A DNA stretch of 57,179 nt from Flavobacteriaceae bacterium (lineage in GTDB: Bacteria > Bacteroidota > Bacteroidia > Flavobacteriales > Flavobacteriaceae). The notes under the pieces were generated by a model. That model saw only the letters and a list, made by a program, of their open reading frames with translations, had not been told where the DNA came from and searched no databases. The position numbers and the translations under genes were made by a program. The stretch covers positions 1 through 57,179 of the forward strand of contig JADHME010000003.1 of assembly GCA_016780245.1 (NCBI GenBank). Direction: 5' to 3'. Below, piece after piece: positions 47,111 through 56,171 of this stretch; positions within the stretch are counted from its first letter, which is position 1, and every line of letters starts with the position of its first letter.

Positions 47111-47768
47111 CATAACTAAAAGGATGTTAGATATATCAACTGCATTCATTACTCTTATTTTATTAACCCCCTTGTTTATACCAATTATTTTAATATTAAG
47201 GTTTACAGGCGAAGGAGAAGTATTTTATTTTCAGGAAAGAGTGGGCTTAGATAATAAGACTATTAAAATATTTAAGTTTGCTACCATGCTTAAAAATAGT
47301 GAAAAAATAGGAACAGGGATATATACAGCTAAAAATGATCCAAGAATTCTCCCTTTTGGTAATTTTTTAAGAAAAACTAAAATTAATGAGTTGCCGCAAA
47401 TTATTAATATATTAAATGGTGACATAAGCTTAGTTGGGCCGAGGCCACTAATTAGAAAAACATTTGAGCTATACAAAGAAGAAGATCAAAAAATAATATA
47501 CTCAATTAAGCCAGGATTAACTGGTATAGGGTCTATTGTTTTTAGAAATGAAGAGGAAATATTAAATAATGCTGAGATGGAATTAGAAGAGTTCTATAAA
47601 AACTATATTACTCCATACAAAGCTGAACTGGAATTATGGTATGTAAAAAATAAATCATTTTTACATGATTTAAAAATTATATTTCTTACAGCTTGGGTAA
47701 TATTATTTAAAGATTCAAAACTACCATGGGCTATATTTAAAGGCTTGCCAAAAAGAGATCAAATTTAA
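47103..47768 (+). CDS. Initiating phosphoglycosyl transferase (bacterial sugar transferase, PglC/WcaJ core)
   Basis: 221 residues from the ATG at 47103. Residues ~13-33 form one hydrophobic re-entrant or membrane segment. FYFQERVGLD, IKIFKFATM, DPRILPFGNFLRKTKINELPQ and LNGDISLVGPRPL are the family core. The transferase attaches the first sugar phosphate to undecaprenyl phosphate. The usual catalytic Asp-Glu in DELPQ reads Asn95-Glu96, and the common KFRSM Arg is Ala60. It has only the catalytic core, as in PglC, not the large WcaJ form. The stop overlaps the next ATG (TAATG). Confidence 0.87.
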   Translation: MYSITKRMLDISTAFITLILLTPLFIPIILILRFTGEGEVFYFQERVGLDNKTIKIFKFATMLKNSEKIGTGIYTAKNDPRILPFGNFLRKTKINELPQIINILNGDISLVGPRPLIRKTFELYKEEDQKIIYSIKPGLTGIGSIVFRNEEEILNNAEMELEEFYKNYITPYKAELELWYVKNKSFLHDLKIIFLTAWVILFKDSKLPWAIFKGLPKRDQI

Positions 47769-48367
47769 TGATAAATATTTCAAATATTTCTAATCAATTA
47801 CCATATTTAAAGTTTAAAAAGCTTTATAAAGAGGCTCTTAGTTTGCAACAACCTAACATTGAGGCTGTTTGCATAAGTTCATTTGATGATAAAAACAAAG
47901 AATCAAACTCAAGATTTGTTAATCTTAAATATATTATTGATGATGAATGGATATTTTTCTCAAATTACTTAGGCCCTAAAGCTAAGGAATTTAATTATTG
48001 TCCAAATATATCTGCAGTATTTTTTTGGCATCAAACAAACACTCAAATTCGCATAAAAGCAAAAATACAAAAATCTCCAAGAGAATTTTCTGACAATCAT
48101 TTCAAGCATAGAGATAAAGGTAAAAATATTCTTGCTATTTCATCTGAACAATCAAAAGAAATAGATTCATACAATGATTTTATAAATATTTATGAGCAAG
48201 CCTCAAAAAAAATATTAAATACACAAAAAAGACCTAATTACTGGGGCGGTTATTCTTTTAGGCCATATTATTTTGAATTTTGGCAAGGCCATAATTTAAG
48301 GATTAATAAAAGAGAAGCGTTTATTTTTGAAAAAGATGTTTGGAAAAATATCTTCCTTCAGCCATAA
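47768..48367 (+). CDS. pdxH: Pyridoxamine 5'-phosphate oxidase
   Basis: 199 residues. SRFVNLKYI, FFSNYLGPKAKEF, SAVFFWHQTNTQIRIKAKI and the C-terminal PNYWGGYSFRPYYFEFWQGHNLR match PdxH in order and spacing; the WGGYR...EFWQG region contacts the PLP phosphate and FMN. It makes PLP by oxidising pyridoxamine or pyridoxine phosphate. It is translationally coupled to the sugar transferase upstream, so it may be expressed with the glycan locus, whose aminotransferases use PLP; whether this is functional or incidental is open. Confidence 0.88.
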   Translation: MINISNISNQLPYLKFKKLYKEALSLQQPNIEAVCISSFDDKNKESNSRFVNLKYIIDDEWIFFSNYLGPKAKEFNYCPNISAVFFWHQTNTQIRIKAKIQKSPREFSDNHFKHRDKGKNILAISSEQSKEIDSYNDFINIYEQASKKILNTQKRPNYWGGYSFRPYYFEFWQGHNLRINKREAFIFEKDVWKNIFLQP

Positions 48368-48525
48368 AGAAAAATATATTTACCTTGTATATCAATTAGT
48401 TTAAAATGCTCTTCAAATTATGAATAATAAAAAATCACAAAATTACTCGTTACACTTTTGTTAGATTCTCTTTTGTTAAAATTAAATCATATAACTCTCA
48501 TCAAAAAACATCCTAGGTAAATCTA
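48368..48525 (+). promoter_or_regulatory. Leader/promoter region of the infC operon
   Basis: 158 bases without a gene separate the glycan block from infC. A weak sigma-70-like pair TTGTTA (48458-48463) and TTAAAT (48482-48487), 18 bases apart, is the best candidate. AGG at 48515-48517 lies 8 bases before the AUA start of infC and fits a ribosome site. No strong hairpin, and no thrS gene, precedes infC here. Confidence 0.35.
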
Positions 48526-49056
48526 ATAGCTACAAATACAAAAAATAGAACTCCTATCAATGATAAGATTCAGGCGGATCAAGTTATGCTTATTGATTCT
48601 AATGGAGAAAAGAAAGGTTTAGTAAGTATAAATGACGCTCTTGAAGCTGCAAAAAATCAGTCACTTGATCTTGTGCAAGTTTCTCGCTCAGATTCTGATC
48701 CAATTGTTTGTAAACTTCTTGACTACGGGAAGCATGTTTTTGAGAAAAAGAAGAATGCTTCATCATCAAAAGTTAAAATCAAAAAAAATACTACAAAAGA
48801 AATTAAATTTAGACCATCTACAGATGTAGGCGATTACAATATAAAATTAAAAAAAATTAAAAGCTTTATTCTTGATGGAGATAAGGCTAAAATAAGCGTC
48901 CGTTTTAGAGGTAGAGAGATACTAAACAGTGATATGGGTCTAAATCTTTTGCATAGATTGAAGGATAACTTACAAGATATCGCTCAGGTTGATCAAGAAC
49001 CTTCACTTGAAGGCAGGCAATTATTGATGGTATTGTCACCACTAAAAAAGAAGTAG
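48526..49056 (+). CDS. infC: Translation initiation factor IF-3 (non-AUG start)
   Basis: 176 residues if started at the ATA at 48526. The frame carries family sequence upstream of the first ATG (48586): [14 protein letters not shown] matches the IF-3 N-terminus, so starting at ATG would cut 20 conserved residues. A stop at 48514 limits the extension, and AGG at 48515-48517 sits 8 bases before ATA. IF-3 uses rare AUU/AUC/AUA starts, which let the protein repress its own translation. [35 protein letters not shown] and VRFRGRE are typical of both domains. It blocks 50S joining and checks initiator tRNA on the 30S subunit. Confidence 0.93.
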   Translation: MATNTKNRTPINDKIQADQVMLIDSNGEKKGLVSINDALEAAKNQSLDLVQVSRSDSDPIVCKLLDYGKHVFEKKKNASSSKVKIKKNTTKEIKFRPSTDVGDYNIKLKKIKSFILDGDKAKISVRFRGREILNSDMGLNLLHRLKDNLQDIAQVDQEPSLEGRQLLMVLSPLKKK

Positions 49057-49082
49057 TAGAGTTAGCAATTTTAAAATTAATT

Positions 49083-49274
49083 ATGGGATATAAAATTAAA
49101 ACACATTCTGGGGCTGGAAAGCGATTTAAGAAGACTGGATCTTCTGTAAAAAGCAAAAGTGCAAACAGAAACCATATTCTTACAAAACAGTCTACTAAAA
49201 GAAAAAGACATAACAGAGGCTTAAATAAGTTAACTGGTACAGTGCTTAAAATGGCTTCAAAACTTATTAGATAA
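49083..49274 (+). CDS. rpmI: Ribosomal protein bL35
   Basis: 63 residues, very basic. The N-terminal [18 protein letters not shown] and the later [12 protein letters not shown] and LNKLTGTV are the L35 pattern. It is part of the 50S subunit and lies between infC and rplT, its standard place; rplT follows after 2 bases. Confidence 0.95.
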   Translation: MGYKIKTHSGAGKRFKKTGSSVKSKSANRNHILTKQSTKRKRHNRGLNKLTGTVLKMASKLIR

Positions 49275-49276
49275 TT

Positions 49277-49624
49277 ATGCCAAGAACAACCAAATCAGTA
49301 ACAGCTAAAGCAAGACATAAAAAAGTACTTTCTTCTACAAAAGGGCAATATGGTGCTCGAAGCAGGCTTTTTAAGACCGCTAAACAAGCAAATATTAAAT
49401 CACTTCAGTATGCTTTTAGGGATAGAAAAAATAAAAAAAGAGCATTCAGATCTTTATGGATTTCACGAATTAATGCCGCATCAAGTAATTTAGGGGTTTC
49501 ATACTCATCACTTATCCATGGTCTTGCAAAAAATAATATTGAACTCGATAGAAAAGTTCTTTCCGATATAGCCATAAATGATCCTGCTACTTTTGAGATG
49601 ATTCATAAAAAAGCTACTAGCTAG
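49277..49624 (+). CDS. rplT: Ribosomal protein bL20
   Basis: 115 residues. It starts PRTTKSVTAKARHKKVL, continues with GQYGARSRLFKTAKQ and RDRKNKKRAFRSLWI, and ends with the globular domain (SHALSDIA-like LSDIAINDP segment). L20 is needed for early 50S assembly, and in E. coli it also represses rpmI-rplT translation; I do not see enough RNA structure here to claim the same control. The pheS gene begins 16 bases downstream. Confidence 0.96.
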   Translation: MPRTTKSVTAKARHKKVLSSTKGQYGARSRLFKTAKQANIKSLQYAFRDRKNKKRAFRSLWISRINAASSNLGVSYSSLIHGLAKNNIELDRKVLSDIAINDPATFEMIHKKATS

Positions 49625-49640
49625 TTTTTTCTTATCTTAA

Positions 49641-50366
49641 ATGTCATCAGATATCGACATTAATTTACCAAAAATATCTCTCAATAGGGGTTCAATTCAT
49701 CCCATAAATCAAATGAAAGATTCAATTTTGAGTCTCCTTAACTCATTTGGTTTCCAGATTATTGATGGTCCTGAGATTGAAACTGAAGAATATAATTTTG
49801 ATATGTTAAATATAAAAGAGTCTCATCCCGCGCGTCAGATGCATGATACCTTTTATGTTAATGACAAAGAATATGTCCTCAGAACACATACATCACCCGT
49901 TCAGATAAGAACAATGTTAGAAAATAAACCACCAATGGCTTTTATATCCAGTGGAAAAGTTTACAGAAAAGATGATGATGCAACTCATCTACCAATGTTT
50001 CATCAAATAGAAGGCATATATGTTGATAAAGAAGTTAATTTTGCTCAACTTAAAGATTTAATATATAAAATAGTCCATTCTTTATTTGGCGAAAATATTA
50101 AATTAAGGTTTCGTCCCTCTTATTTTCCATTTACAGAGCCCTCTGCTGAAGTAGATATTATGTCTAAAGAAGGAGAATGGTTGGAGATTCTTGGTTGTGG
50201 GATAGTAAATCCGATAGTTTTAGAAAATTGTAATATTTGTTCTGATGACTATAAAGGGCTTGCTTTTGGATTGGGCGTAGAAAGAATTGCTATGCTTAAA
50301 TATGGCGTAAGGGATATAAGAGAATTCTATAAGTCTAATTTAGATTTTTTAAGGCAATTTAAATGA
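49641..50366 (+). CDS. pheS: Phenylalanyl-tRNA synthetase alpha subunit, lacking the N-terminal coiled coil
   Basis: 241 residues against about 327 in E. coli. The protein begins DIDINLPKISLNRGSIHPI, which aligns with the start of the catalytic domain near E. coli residue 90, so the N-terminal helical arm that contacts tRNA-Phe is missing. There is no room upstream, since rplT ends 16 bases before the ATG. The class II catalytic core is intact: SHPARQMHDTF, RTHTSPVQIRTM, GKVYRKDDDATH (motif 2), FRPSYFPFTEPSAEVD and AFGLGVERIAML (motif 3). The ATGA overlap with pheT is kept. The enzyme charges tRNA-Phe as an alpha2beta2 complex. Confidence 0.94.
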   Translation: MSSDIDINLPKISLNRGSIHPINQMKDSILSLLNSFGFQIIDGPEIETEEYNFDMLNIKESHPARQMHDTFYVNDKEYVLRTHTSPVQIRTMLENKPPMAFISSGKVYRKDDDATHLPMFHQIEGIYVDKEVNFAQLKDLIYKIVHSLFGENIKLRFRPSYFPFTEPSAEVDIMSKEGEWLEILGCGIVNPIVLENCNICSDDYKGLAFGLGVERIAMLKYGVRDIREFYKSNLDFLRQFK

Positions 50367-52267
50367 AAATAGCCTACAAACATCTTTTAAGGTTTCTTAA
50401 AAACAAACCCTCGATTGAGGATATTTCTAAGAAATTATTTCAACTAGGTCATGAACACGAGATACAAAGTTCTATATTCGACATGGAATTTACCCCCAAT
50501 AGAGGTGACTGTTTATCTTTATTGGGCTTGGCCAGGGATTTAAATGTATTTTACGAAACTGATCTTGAATTAAATATATCTAATTTAGAAATAAAAAAAC
50601 TTAATTTGAACTTTACAAACAATGCTATAGATAAATGTCCTGCAATATCTTTTTTAAATATTCAAGTTGAAGATATTGCTGATAATTATGAAGATTATCT
50701 CGAAAGTTATTTCGTAGACCTTAAACTAAATAAAAATAATTTTTTTACAGATATATCAAACTACATTGCTTATGAAATGGGTCAACCCACTCACTGCTAT
50801 GATTATAGCAAATTAGGCGAACCCAAAATTTCTTTAACTAATGAAATATCTGAAAATAAATTTAAAACCTTGCTTGATAAAAATATCGAATTGGATGGCA
50901 CTGACATGGTTTTTTCTAACCATAATAAAGTAATTAATTTAGCCGGAATAATTGGAGGAATGGAAACCGCATGCACTAATAATACTAATGATGTTTTGGT
51001 TGAATGTGCTTATTTTGTGCCAGAATCAATAATTGGTAGAGCGGTTAAATACAATGTTCAGTCTGATGCATCTCATAAATTTGAAAGAGGTGTTGATCCA
51101 ACAATTCAAGAAAAAGCTTTGAGACGTTTCATGCAGATTGTCGCTGATCATGCAAAAATAATAAAAGCTGAAATTTTTTCATACTCTTCAGGCAATTTTC
51201 AAAATAAAGAGTTAGAAATTAATTTTTCCAAGATTAATTCAATTTTGGGCACAAATGAAAATGACGATATGTATAAAGATACTCTTATGAAACTAGGTTT
51301 TAATTACGATAAATGCATTAGGGTTCCTTCATATAGAAATGACATATATAATCAAAATGATCTTGCTGAGGAATTTGCAAGAGTAATTGGTTACAACAAA
51401 ATCAGATCTAAAAGTATCAGTCTTCCAAAAATTAAAAACAATAAATTAGATACAGTTGAAAGAAATATTAAATCATTTTTAATTGAGAAAGGTTTTTTTG
51501 AAGTTATTAATTTTCCTTTTTGTAATGACAGCAACAAAGATGCCATTAAAATTGATAATCCATTGGATAGTAATAGAGAGTACCTGAGAACGAATGTTAT
51601 AGATTCTCTAGTTTCTAACATTATTTATAATGAAAAAAGACAAAAGGATTCTATAAAAATATTTGAAATATCTAACATATATTCATCAACTGATATTCTT
51701 GTTGATAAAAAACTTGCAATTGCCGTTTCAGGAAGATGTGGCCACAATTATAAAGATTTTAGTAATCAATTAGATAAAAAATATATTTCTAATTTGTTTG
51801 AAGAAGTAGGTGTCAATCTTGATGAGGAGATATTAAATATTTCAAAAGATAATTTAGATTCAAAATTAAAAACAAAGATATTTGCAGTTGAATTGAGTGT
51901 AAAGGATATCCAAGAGAATTTTTATCAGGAATTAAGTTCTTACAGAACAAAAGAGGACTATGCTCAATATGAACCAATTTCTGAATTTCCATCCAGTTCG
52001 AGAGATTTATCTTTTTCAATAGGAGATTCATCAAAAGTGCAGCTTGCAATTGAAACATTAGATAATGTTAAACCAAAGTTCTTAAAAGAATCATTTATGT
52101 TCGACTATTATAAAAATAACGAAACAGATATTACTAAAGTTGGATATAGATTTATATTTCAATCACATAAAAAAACATTAACTGATTCAGAAATCGATGA
52201 AAGTATAAATGACATAATTGAACCCATGCTTATCATAGATTCAGTTTCTCTTCCTGGATTAAAATAA
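50363..52267 (+). CDS. pheT: Phenylalanyl-tRNA synthetase beta subunit, lacking the EMAP/OB tRNA-binding domain
   Basis: 634 residues against about 795 in E. coli. After ~33 N-terminal residues the sequence passes straight to MEFTPNRGDCLS at residues 41-52, which in E. coli lies after a ~110-residue EMAP/OB domain; that domain is absent. The editing region (DISNYIAYEMGQPTHCYD), SDASHKFERGVDPT, the catalytic-like domain and a C-terminal ferredoxin-fold anticodon-binding domain (YEPISEFPSSSRDLSFSI onward) remain. The region between the catalytic-like and anticodon-binding domains is also short. Together with the short PheS this is a minimal bacterial PheRS. Confidence 0.94.
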   Translation: MKIAYKHLLRFLKNKPSIEDISKKLFQLGHEHEIQSSIFDMEFTPNRGDCLSLLGLARDLNVFYETDLELNISNLEIKKLNLNFTNNAIDKCPAISFLNIQVEDIADNYEDYLESYFVDLKLNKNNFFTDISNYIAYEMGQPTHCYDYSKLGEPKISLTNEISENKFKTLLDKNIELDGTDMVFSNHNKVINLAGIIGGMETACTNNTNDVLVECAYFVPESIIGRAVKYNVQSDASHKFERGVDPTIQEKALRRFMQIVADHAKIIKAEIFSYSSGNFQNKELEINFSKINSILGTNENDDMYKDTLMKLGFNYDKCIRVPSYRNDIYNQNDLAEEFARVIGYNKIRSKSISLPKIKNNKLDTVERNIKSFLIEKGFFEVINFPFCNDSNKDAIKIDNPLDSNREYLRTNVIDSLVSNIIYNEKRQKDSIKIFEISNIYSSTDILVDKKLAIAVSGRCGHNYKDFSNQLDKKYISNLFEEVGVNLDEEILNISKDNLDSKLKTKIFAVELSVKDIQENFYQELSSYRTKEDYAQYEPISEFPSSSRDLSFSIGDSSKVQLAIETLDNVKPKFLKESFMFDYYKNNETDITKVGYRFIFQSHKKTLTDSEIDESINDIIEPMLIIDSVSLPGLK

Positions 52268-52341
52268 ATTTATTGTATAAATAATTTTTTAAAAAGCATA
52301 TTTAGTTTACAATCTATCGTAACAATTATTTTAAATTTAAA
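52268..52341 (+). promoter_or_regulatory. Candidate promoter of the wza-yjbH unit
   Basis: 74 bases between pheT and the export gene. TACAAT at 52308-52313 is a 5/6 match to the -10 consensus and lies 29 bases before the ATG; the -35 region is a poor T-run. No terminator hairpin for pheT is apparent, so read-through from the translation operon is possible. Confidence 0.35.
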
Positions 52342-54165
52342 ATGAAACATACAATTTTCTATCTGTCATTTATCTTGTTTTTCATAACATTGTCATCTTC
52401 AGTTAAAGCCCAAGATTTTGATGAAGATTTTTTGAAAAGTCTTCCTGAGGAAGTTCAATCTGATCTCATGAAAAGGAAATCTGATAAAGAAGAGTTAGAA
52501 GAAGATAGATACAGGAGGCCATCCTCATATATAGAAAAAAAGAACTCTAGAAAAAAAATTGAGCAACTGCAAAAGGAACTAGATTTACTTCGAGGTGAAT
52601 TACTAGAAACTGAATATGATAAATTAGATATTAGATTTGGCTCTGAAATATTCTCTCTTATGCAAACAACTTTGATGCCATTTAATGAACCTAATTTTGA
52701 TGGCGAATATGTTTTAGATTATGGTGATGTTTTAGAAATCCAACTAGTTGGTCAAAAGACCGATTCTCATATATTACCAGTTAAAAGAGATGGATCAGTA
52801 AGCATACCTGGAGTTGGTAAAGTGTTTGTATCTGGACTCTCTCTAGATAATGCAGTTAATACAATATCAAAAAAAATAGAATCTTTTTACACAGCTGTTG
52901 AAGCTTATACAACCCTTGTGAGTGTGAGAGATATTCAGGTAATAATTGCCGGTAATGCATTCAGCCCTGGACCTTATACATTAAATGGAAACTCTACATT
53001 ATTTCATGCACTTGCTATTTCAGGGGGCCCTTCAGAAGATGGTTCTTTTAGGCAAATAGATTTGGTCCGTGGAGGTAAGGTTATTGAAACAGCTGATTTT
53101 TATGAAACTTTTATAAATGGTGCATCAAGTTTTTCATCTAGATTGCGTTCGGGTGATCTTGTTTTTGTTAGACCCGTTTCAAATTTAGTATCAATTTCTG
53201 GTGCTGTAAAAAGACCAGGTACTTATGAATTAAGACCTGATGAAAACTTGTCAACAGTTATTTCATTTGCAAACGGCATCAACAATAAAGCTGACTTATC
53301 TCAAATAAGTTTAATTAGAATTTCTGATGGCATGGTTTCAAATATACCCGTAAAAAGTTTATCTGAGTTTAATAATATGCTTTCAGAAGATAACGATAAA
53401 TTAGTTATAGGAAGTTACTCTTACAGGTCAGTAGAAATCGAAGGTGCAGTAAAAAATCCTGGTAAGTACTTAATTAATGAGGGAGCCGGAATTTATGATT
53501 TAGTTATAATTGCAGGCGGCTATACTAATACTGCTTATCCTTTCGGAGGAGTTTTAGAAAATAATCAAACAAAGAAAATAAATGAAAAAGCTGGTCAAAA
53601 ATTGTATGAATCTTTTATTGATGAACTTTCAAATATATCTTCCAATGTTGTCCCTCAGCAGGGAGAGATGAGTTTTTTAGCAGAGCTTATTAACGAAATA
53701 AAAAATACCAAACCTTCTGGCAGGGTTAGTGCTGAGTTTGATCTTGAAAAATTGAAAAACGATCCTTCGTTGGATATTTTATTACAGGATGGAGATAAGA
53801 TTATAATCCCTGAATTTCTTGATCATATATATATCTTTGGTGAGATTAATACCGAGGGTACTATTAGATACAAAGAGGGCGCTGATTTCAAATACTATAT
53901 TGATAAAAAGGGCGGCTATAGCCCTTATGCAAATAAAAAGAATGTATATGTATTACATCCAAATGGTGAAACTACTCAAGTTACTGATAATAAAAATATT
54001 TTTATGAGGCAACGTAAAGATAATATGATACTTTATCCAGGATCAGTTATCTTTATTCCCCGCGAAACTGCTAAAGTTCCTTTTTCAGTTGCTGCACAGG
54101 CATATGCTTCAATTCTTGGAAATATAGGAGTATCACTTGCATCAGTATCAGTATTAAAAGATTAA
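52342..54165 (+). CDS. wza: Wza-like outer-membrane polysaccharide export protein with several SLBB domains
   Basis: 607 residues. A signal peptide (residues 1-23) ends SSVKA before QDFDED; there is no Cys at the cleavage site, so unlike classical Wza it is not a lipoprotein by sequence. A charged coiled-coil stretch spans about 63-97. The poly-export domain begins at YVLDYGDVLEIQLVG (~128-142) and PVKRDGSVSIPGVG. SLBB units follow: IIAGNAFSPGPYTL, VSISGAVKRPGTYEL, VEIEGAVKNPGKYLI and IYIFGEINTEGTIRY. The C-terminus has a hydrophobic helix region. It should form the periplasmic and outer-membrane channel for polysaccharide export. Confidence 0.88.
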   Translation: MKHTIFYLSFILFFITLSSSVKAQDFDEDFLKSLPEEVQSDLMKRKSDKEELEEDRYRRPSSYIEKKNSRKKIEQLQKELDLLRGELLETEYDKLDIRFGSEIFSLMQTTLMPFNEPNFDGEYVLDYGDVLEIQLVGQKTDSHILPVKRDGSVSIPGVGKVFVSGLSLDNAVNTISKKIESFYTAVEAYTTLVSVRDIQVIIAGNAFSPGPYTLNGNSTLFHALAISGGPSEDGSFRQIDLVRGGKVIETADFYETFINGASSFSSRLRSGDLVFVRPVSNLVSISGAVKRPGTYELRPDENLSTVISFANGINNKADLSQISLIRISDGMVSNIPVKSLSEFNNMLSEDNDKLVIGSYSYRSVEIEGAVKNPGKYLINEGAGIYDLVIIAGGYTNTAYPFGGVLENNQTKKINEKAGQKLYESFIDELSNISSNVVPQQGEMSFLAELINEIKNTKPSGRVSAEFDLEKLKNDPSLDILLQDGDKIIIPEFLDHIYIFGEINTEGTIRYKEGADFKYYIDKKGGYSPYANKKNVYVLHPNGETTQVTDNKNIFMRQRKDNMILYPGSVIFIPRETAKVPFSVAAQAYASILGNIGVSLASVSVLKD

Positions 54166-54184
54166 TCTAAAGGCATCTATTAGT

Positions 54185-56125
54185 ATGAAAATAAAAAGAA
54201 TGCTATTTTTATTAATTTGTACTTCTTTAATAATACCGAATATTTATTCCGACAGCTTTAAATACAATACATATAATAATCATGGCATGGTTGGATTAAT
54301 AAATATGCCAACCGCTCGAATATATAGCGAAGGCTCACATGGCTTTACTTTTTATTACGGATCACCTGATCAAAAAATGAATATTACATCTTCACCTTTT
54401 GACTGGCTTGAAGCATCAATATTTTATTCAAACATAAAAGATAATCCAGTGGGTTGCAATTTTCAAGATTGCAGAAAGGATAAAGGATTTAATTTTAAAA
54501 TAAGACTTAAAGAAGAGGGATTTTTTCCTGCCATCGCTGTAGGTTTAAATGATATAGGGGGAACCGGTCTTTATAGCTCTGAATACATTGTTGGAAGTTA
54601 TGGTATTAATAAATTAGATATGCATTTTGGCCTGGGATGGGGAACGCTTAACGGCACTTCGGATTTTAGAAATCCATTTACTTTTATAAGTGACAGTTTT
54701 GAAGATAGGCCTGGGATTCTAAATATTGAAGGAGGTAAAATTGCTTCTGATTCTGTATTTTCAGGCAAAACTGTATCACCTTTTTACGGAATTTCTTATG
54801 CAATTCATCCTAAGGTTCTATTAAAAGTCGAACATGATTCAACACTAACTTCAAGGCCTGAGCTTCCATTTGATGATCCTAAAAGCAAAATCTCTTTCGG
54901 ATTTGATTATTTGTATAATGATAATATCAACATTGGTCTTTCCGCTGAAAGAGGTAACACTATTTCATTAAAATTTACTGTAAAACAAGGTCTCGAGGCT
55001 AAGCAATTTAAATATGTCACACCTACAAAAATAGAAAATGAAAGCAAAGAAACATCCTTTATAAGAAACATCCAAGCAAATGGACTTGGCATTAACGAAA
55101 TATTTGAGGATGAAGACACTATCGGCATTGAGGTAATGCAATTTTCCCATCCAAGCTTAAACATTATAGAAGAAATAATAATGACAGCTAAGGGTGAAAG
55201 TGGAATTAATAAAGATATTAAAGTTAATTATAAAATTCACGGGCTTAATGCTGATGACCAGTTTGATCAGGCATTCAAAAACAGGGCTAAACAAATCTAT
55301 CAAAGGCAAGGAAAAGCTTCTTTTTATCAAGATACAAGAGTAACTGTTAGGCCTTTTCTTGCAGCTAGGGAGGATTTTCTTAAACTTTCAGTTATGTTAA
55401 ATAATGATGGTGAATATATTTTTTCAGAGAACTTTTTCTTTACATATAATCTTAAATATTCCATATGGGATAATTTTGAAGATTTAACATATCCACCTGT
55501 AGATATTGGCCCAGCTGAAGTTAGAACAGATATTAAAAAATACTTAAACGATTTTAATGGTCGTATAGTAATTGGTAGAGCTCAATTCGATTACCATTTT
55601 TCCCCAAAACAAAATAATCATATAGTTGTTACTGCTGGGTTGCTTGAGGAAATGTTCTCTGGATATGGATTTGAGTATTTATATTTTGATAATGGCAAAG
55701 ATTATGCATATGGCTTCGAAGTTTTTGATGTAGTAAAACGAGATTATGAATTAAGGTTTGGGACATTAGATTATAAAAATACAGTAGGCTCATTTAATTT
55801 TCATTTTAGAAATAAAAAAATAATACCTTTTGATGCCAAAATATCAGTTGGTGAATATCTTGCTGGAGATCTAGGTGGAACTTTTGAGATTTCAAGAACA
55901 TTTGAAAATGGAACAAAGTTTGGTGGTTTTGTTACCTTGACTAATGTTTCTACCAAGGAATTTGGCGAGGGTTCATTTGACAAAGGAATATATTTTAATA
56001 TTCCATTAGGTGGAAATGTTGGAAATTATATGTGGAGACCTCTTACAAAAAACCCTGGGCAAAAACTAAACAGGAAGTACACTTTGTATGATTTATTAGT
56101 AAAGTTTCGACCTTTCGAAGGATAA
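54185..56125 (+). CDS. yjbH: YjbH/GfcD-family outer-membrane beta-barrel protein
   Basis: 646 residues with a signal peptide of about 22 residues ending in NIYS. HGMVGLINMPTARIYSEGSHGF is the conserved N-terminal start of the YjbH family, followed by DWLEASIFYS and many alternating amphipathic strands through to a C-terminal GNVGNYMWRPLTKNPG and LVKFRP. YjbH proteins are thought to form large or paired barrels that act with Wza-like proteins (GfcE) in exopolysaccharide secretion. It follows the wza-like gene by 19 bases, so the two are probably one transcript. Confidence 0.86.
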   Translation: MKIKRMLFLLICTSLIIPNIYSDSFKYNTYNNHGMVGLINMPTARIYSEGSHGFTFYYGSPDQKMNITSSPFDWLEASIFYSNIKDNPVGCNFQDCRKDKGFNFKIRLKEEGFFPAIAVGLNDIGGTGLYSSEYIVGSYGINKLDMHFGLGWGTLNGTSDFRNPFTFISDSFEDRPGILNIEGGKIASDSVFSGKTVSPFYGISYAIHPKVLLKVEHDSTLTSRPELPFDDPKSKISFGFDYLYNDNINIGLSAERGNTISLKFTVKQGLEAKQFKYVTPTKIENESKETSFIRNIQANGLGINEIFEDEDTIGIEVMQFSHPSLNIIEEIIMTAKGESGINKDIKVNYKIHGLNADDQFDQAFKNRAKQIYQRQGKASFYQDTRVTVRPFLAAREDFLKLSVMLNNDGEYIFSENFFFTYNLKYSIWDNFEDLTYPPVDIGPAEVRTDIKKYLNDFNGRIVIGRAQFDYHFSPKQNNHIVVTAGLLEEMFSGYGFEYLYFDNGKDYAYGFEVFDVVKRDYELRFGTLDYKNTVGSFNFHFRNKKIIPFDAKISVGEYLAGDLGGTFEISRTFENGTKFGGFVTLTNVSTKEFGEGSFDKGIYFNIPLGGNVGNYMWRPLTKNPGQKLNRKYTLYDLLVKFRPFEG

Positions 56126-56135
56126 ATATTTTATT

Positions 56136-56171
56136 AGCAATTTATTAATTATTGCTTCAAAATTTTTTTTT
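56136..56171 (+). terminator. Candidate rho-independent terminator after yjbH
   Basis: AGCAAT (56136-56141) and ATTGCT (56151-56156) form a 6-bp stem with a 9-base loop, followed at 56163-56171 by a run of nine T. The stem is AT-rich and weak, but location 10 bases after the stop and the T-run fit. In this base composition such pairs also arise by chance. Confidence 0.45.
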
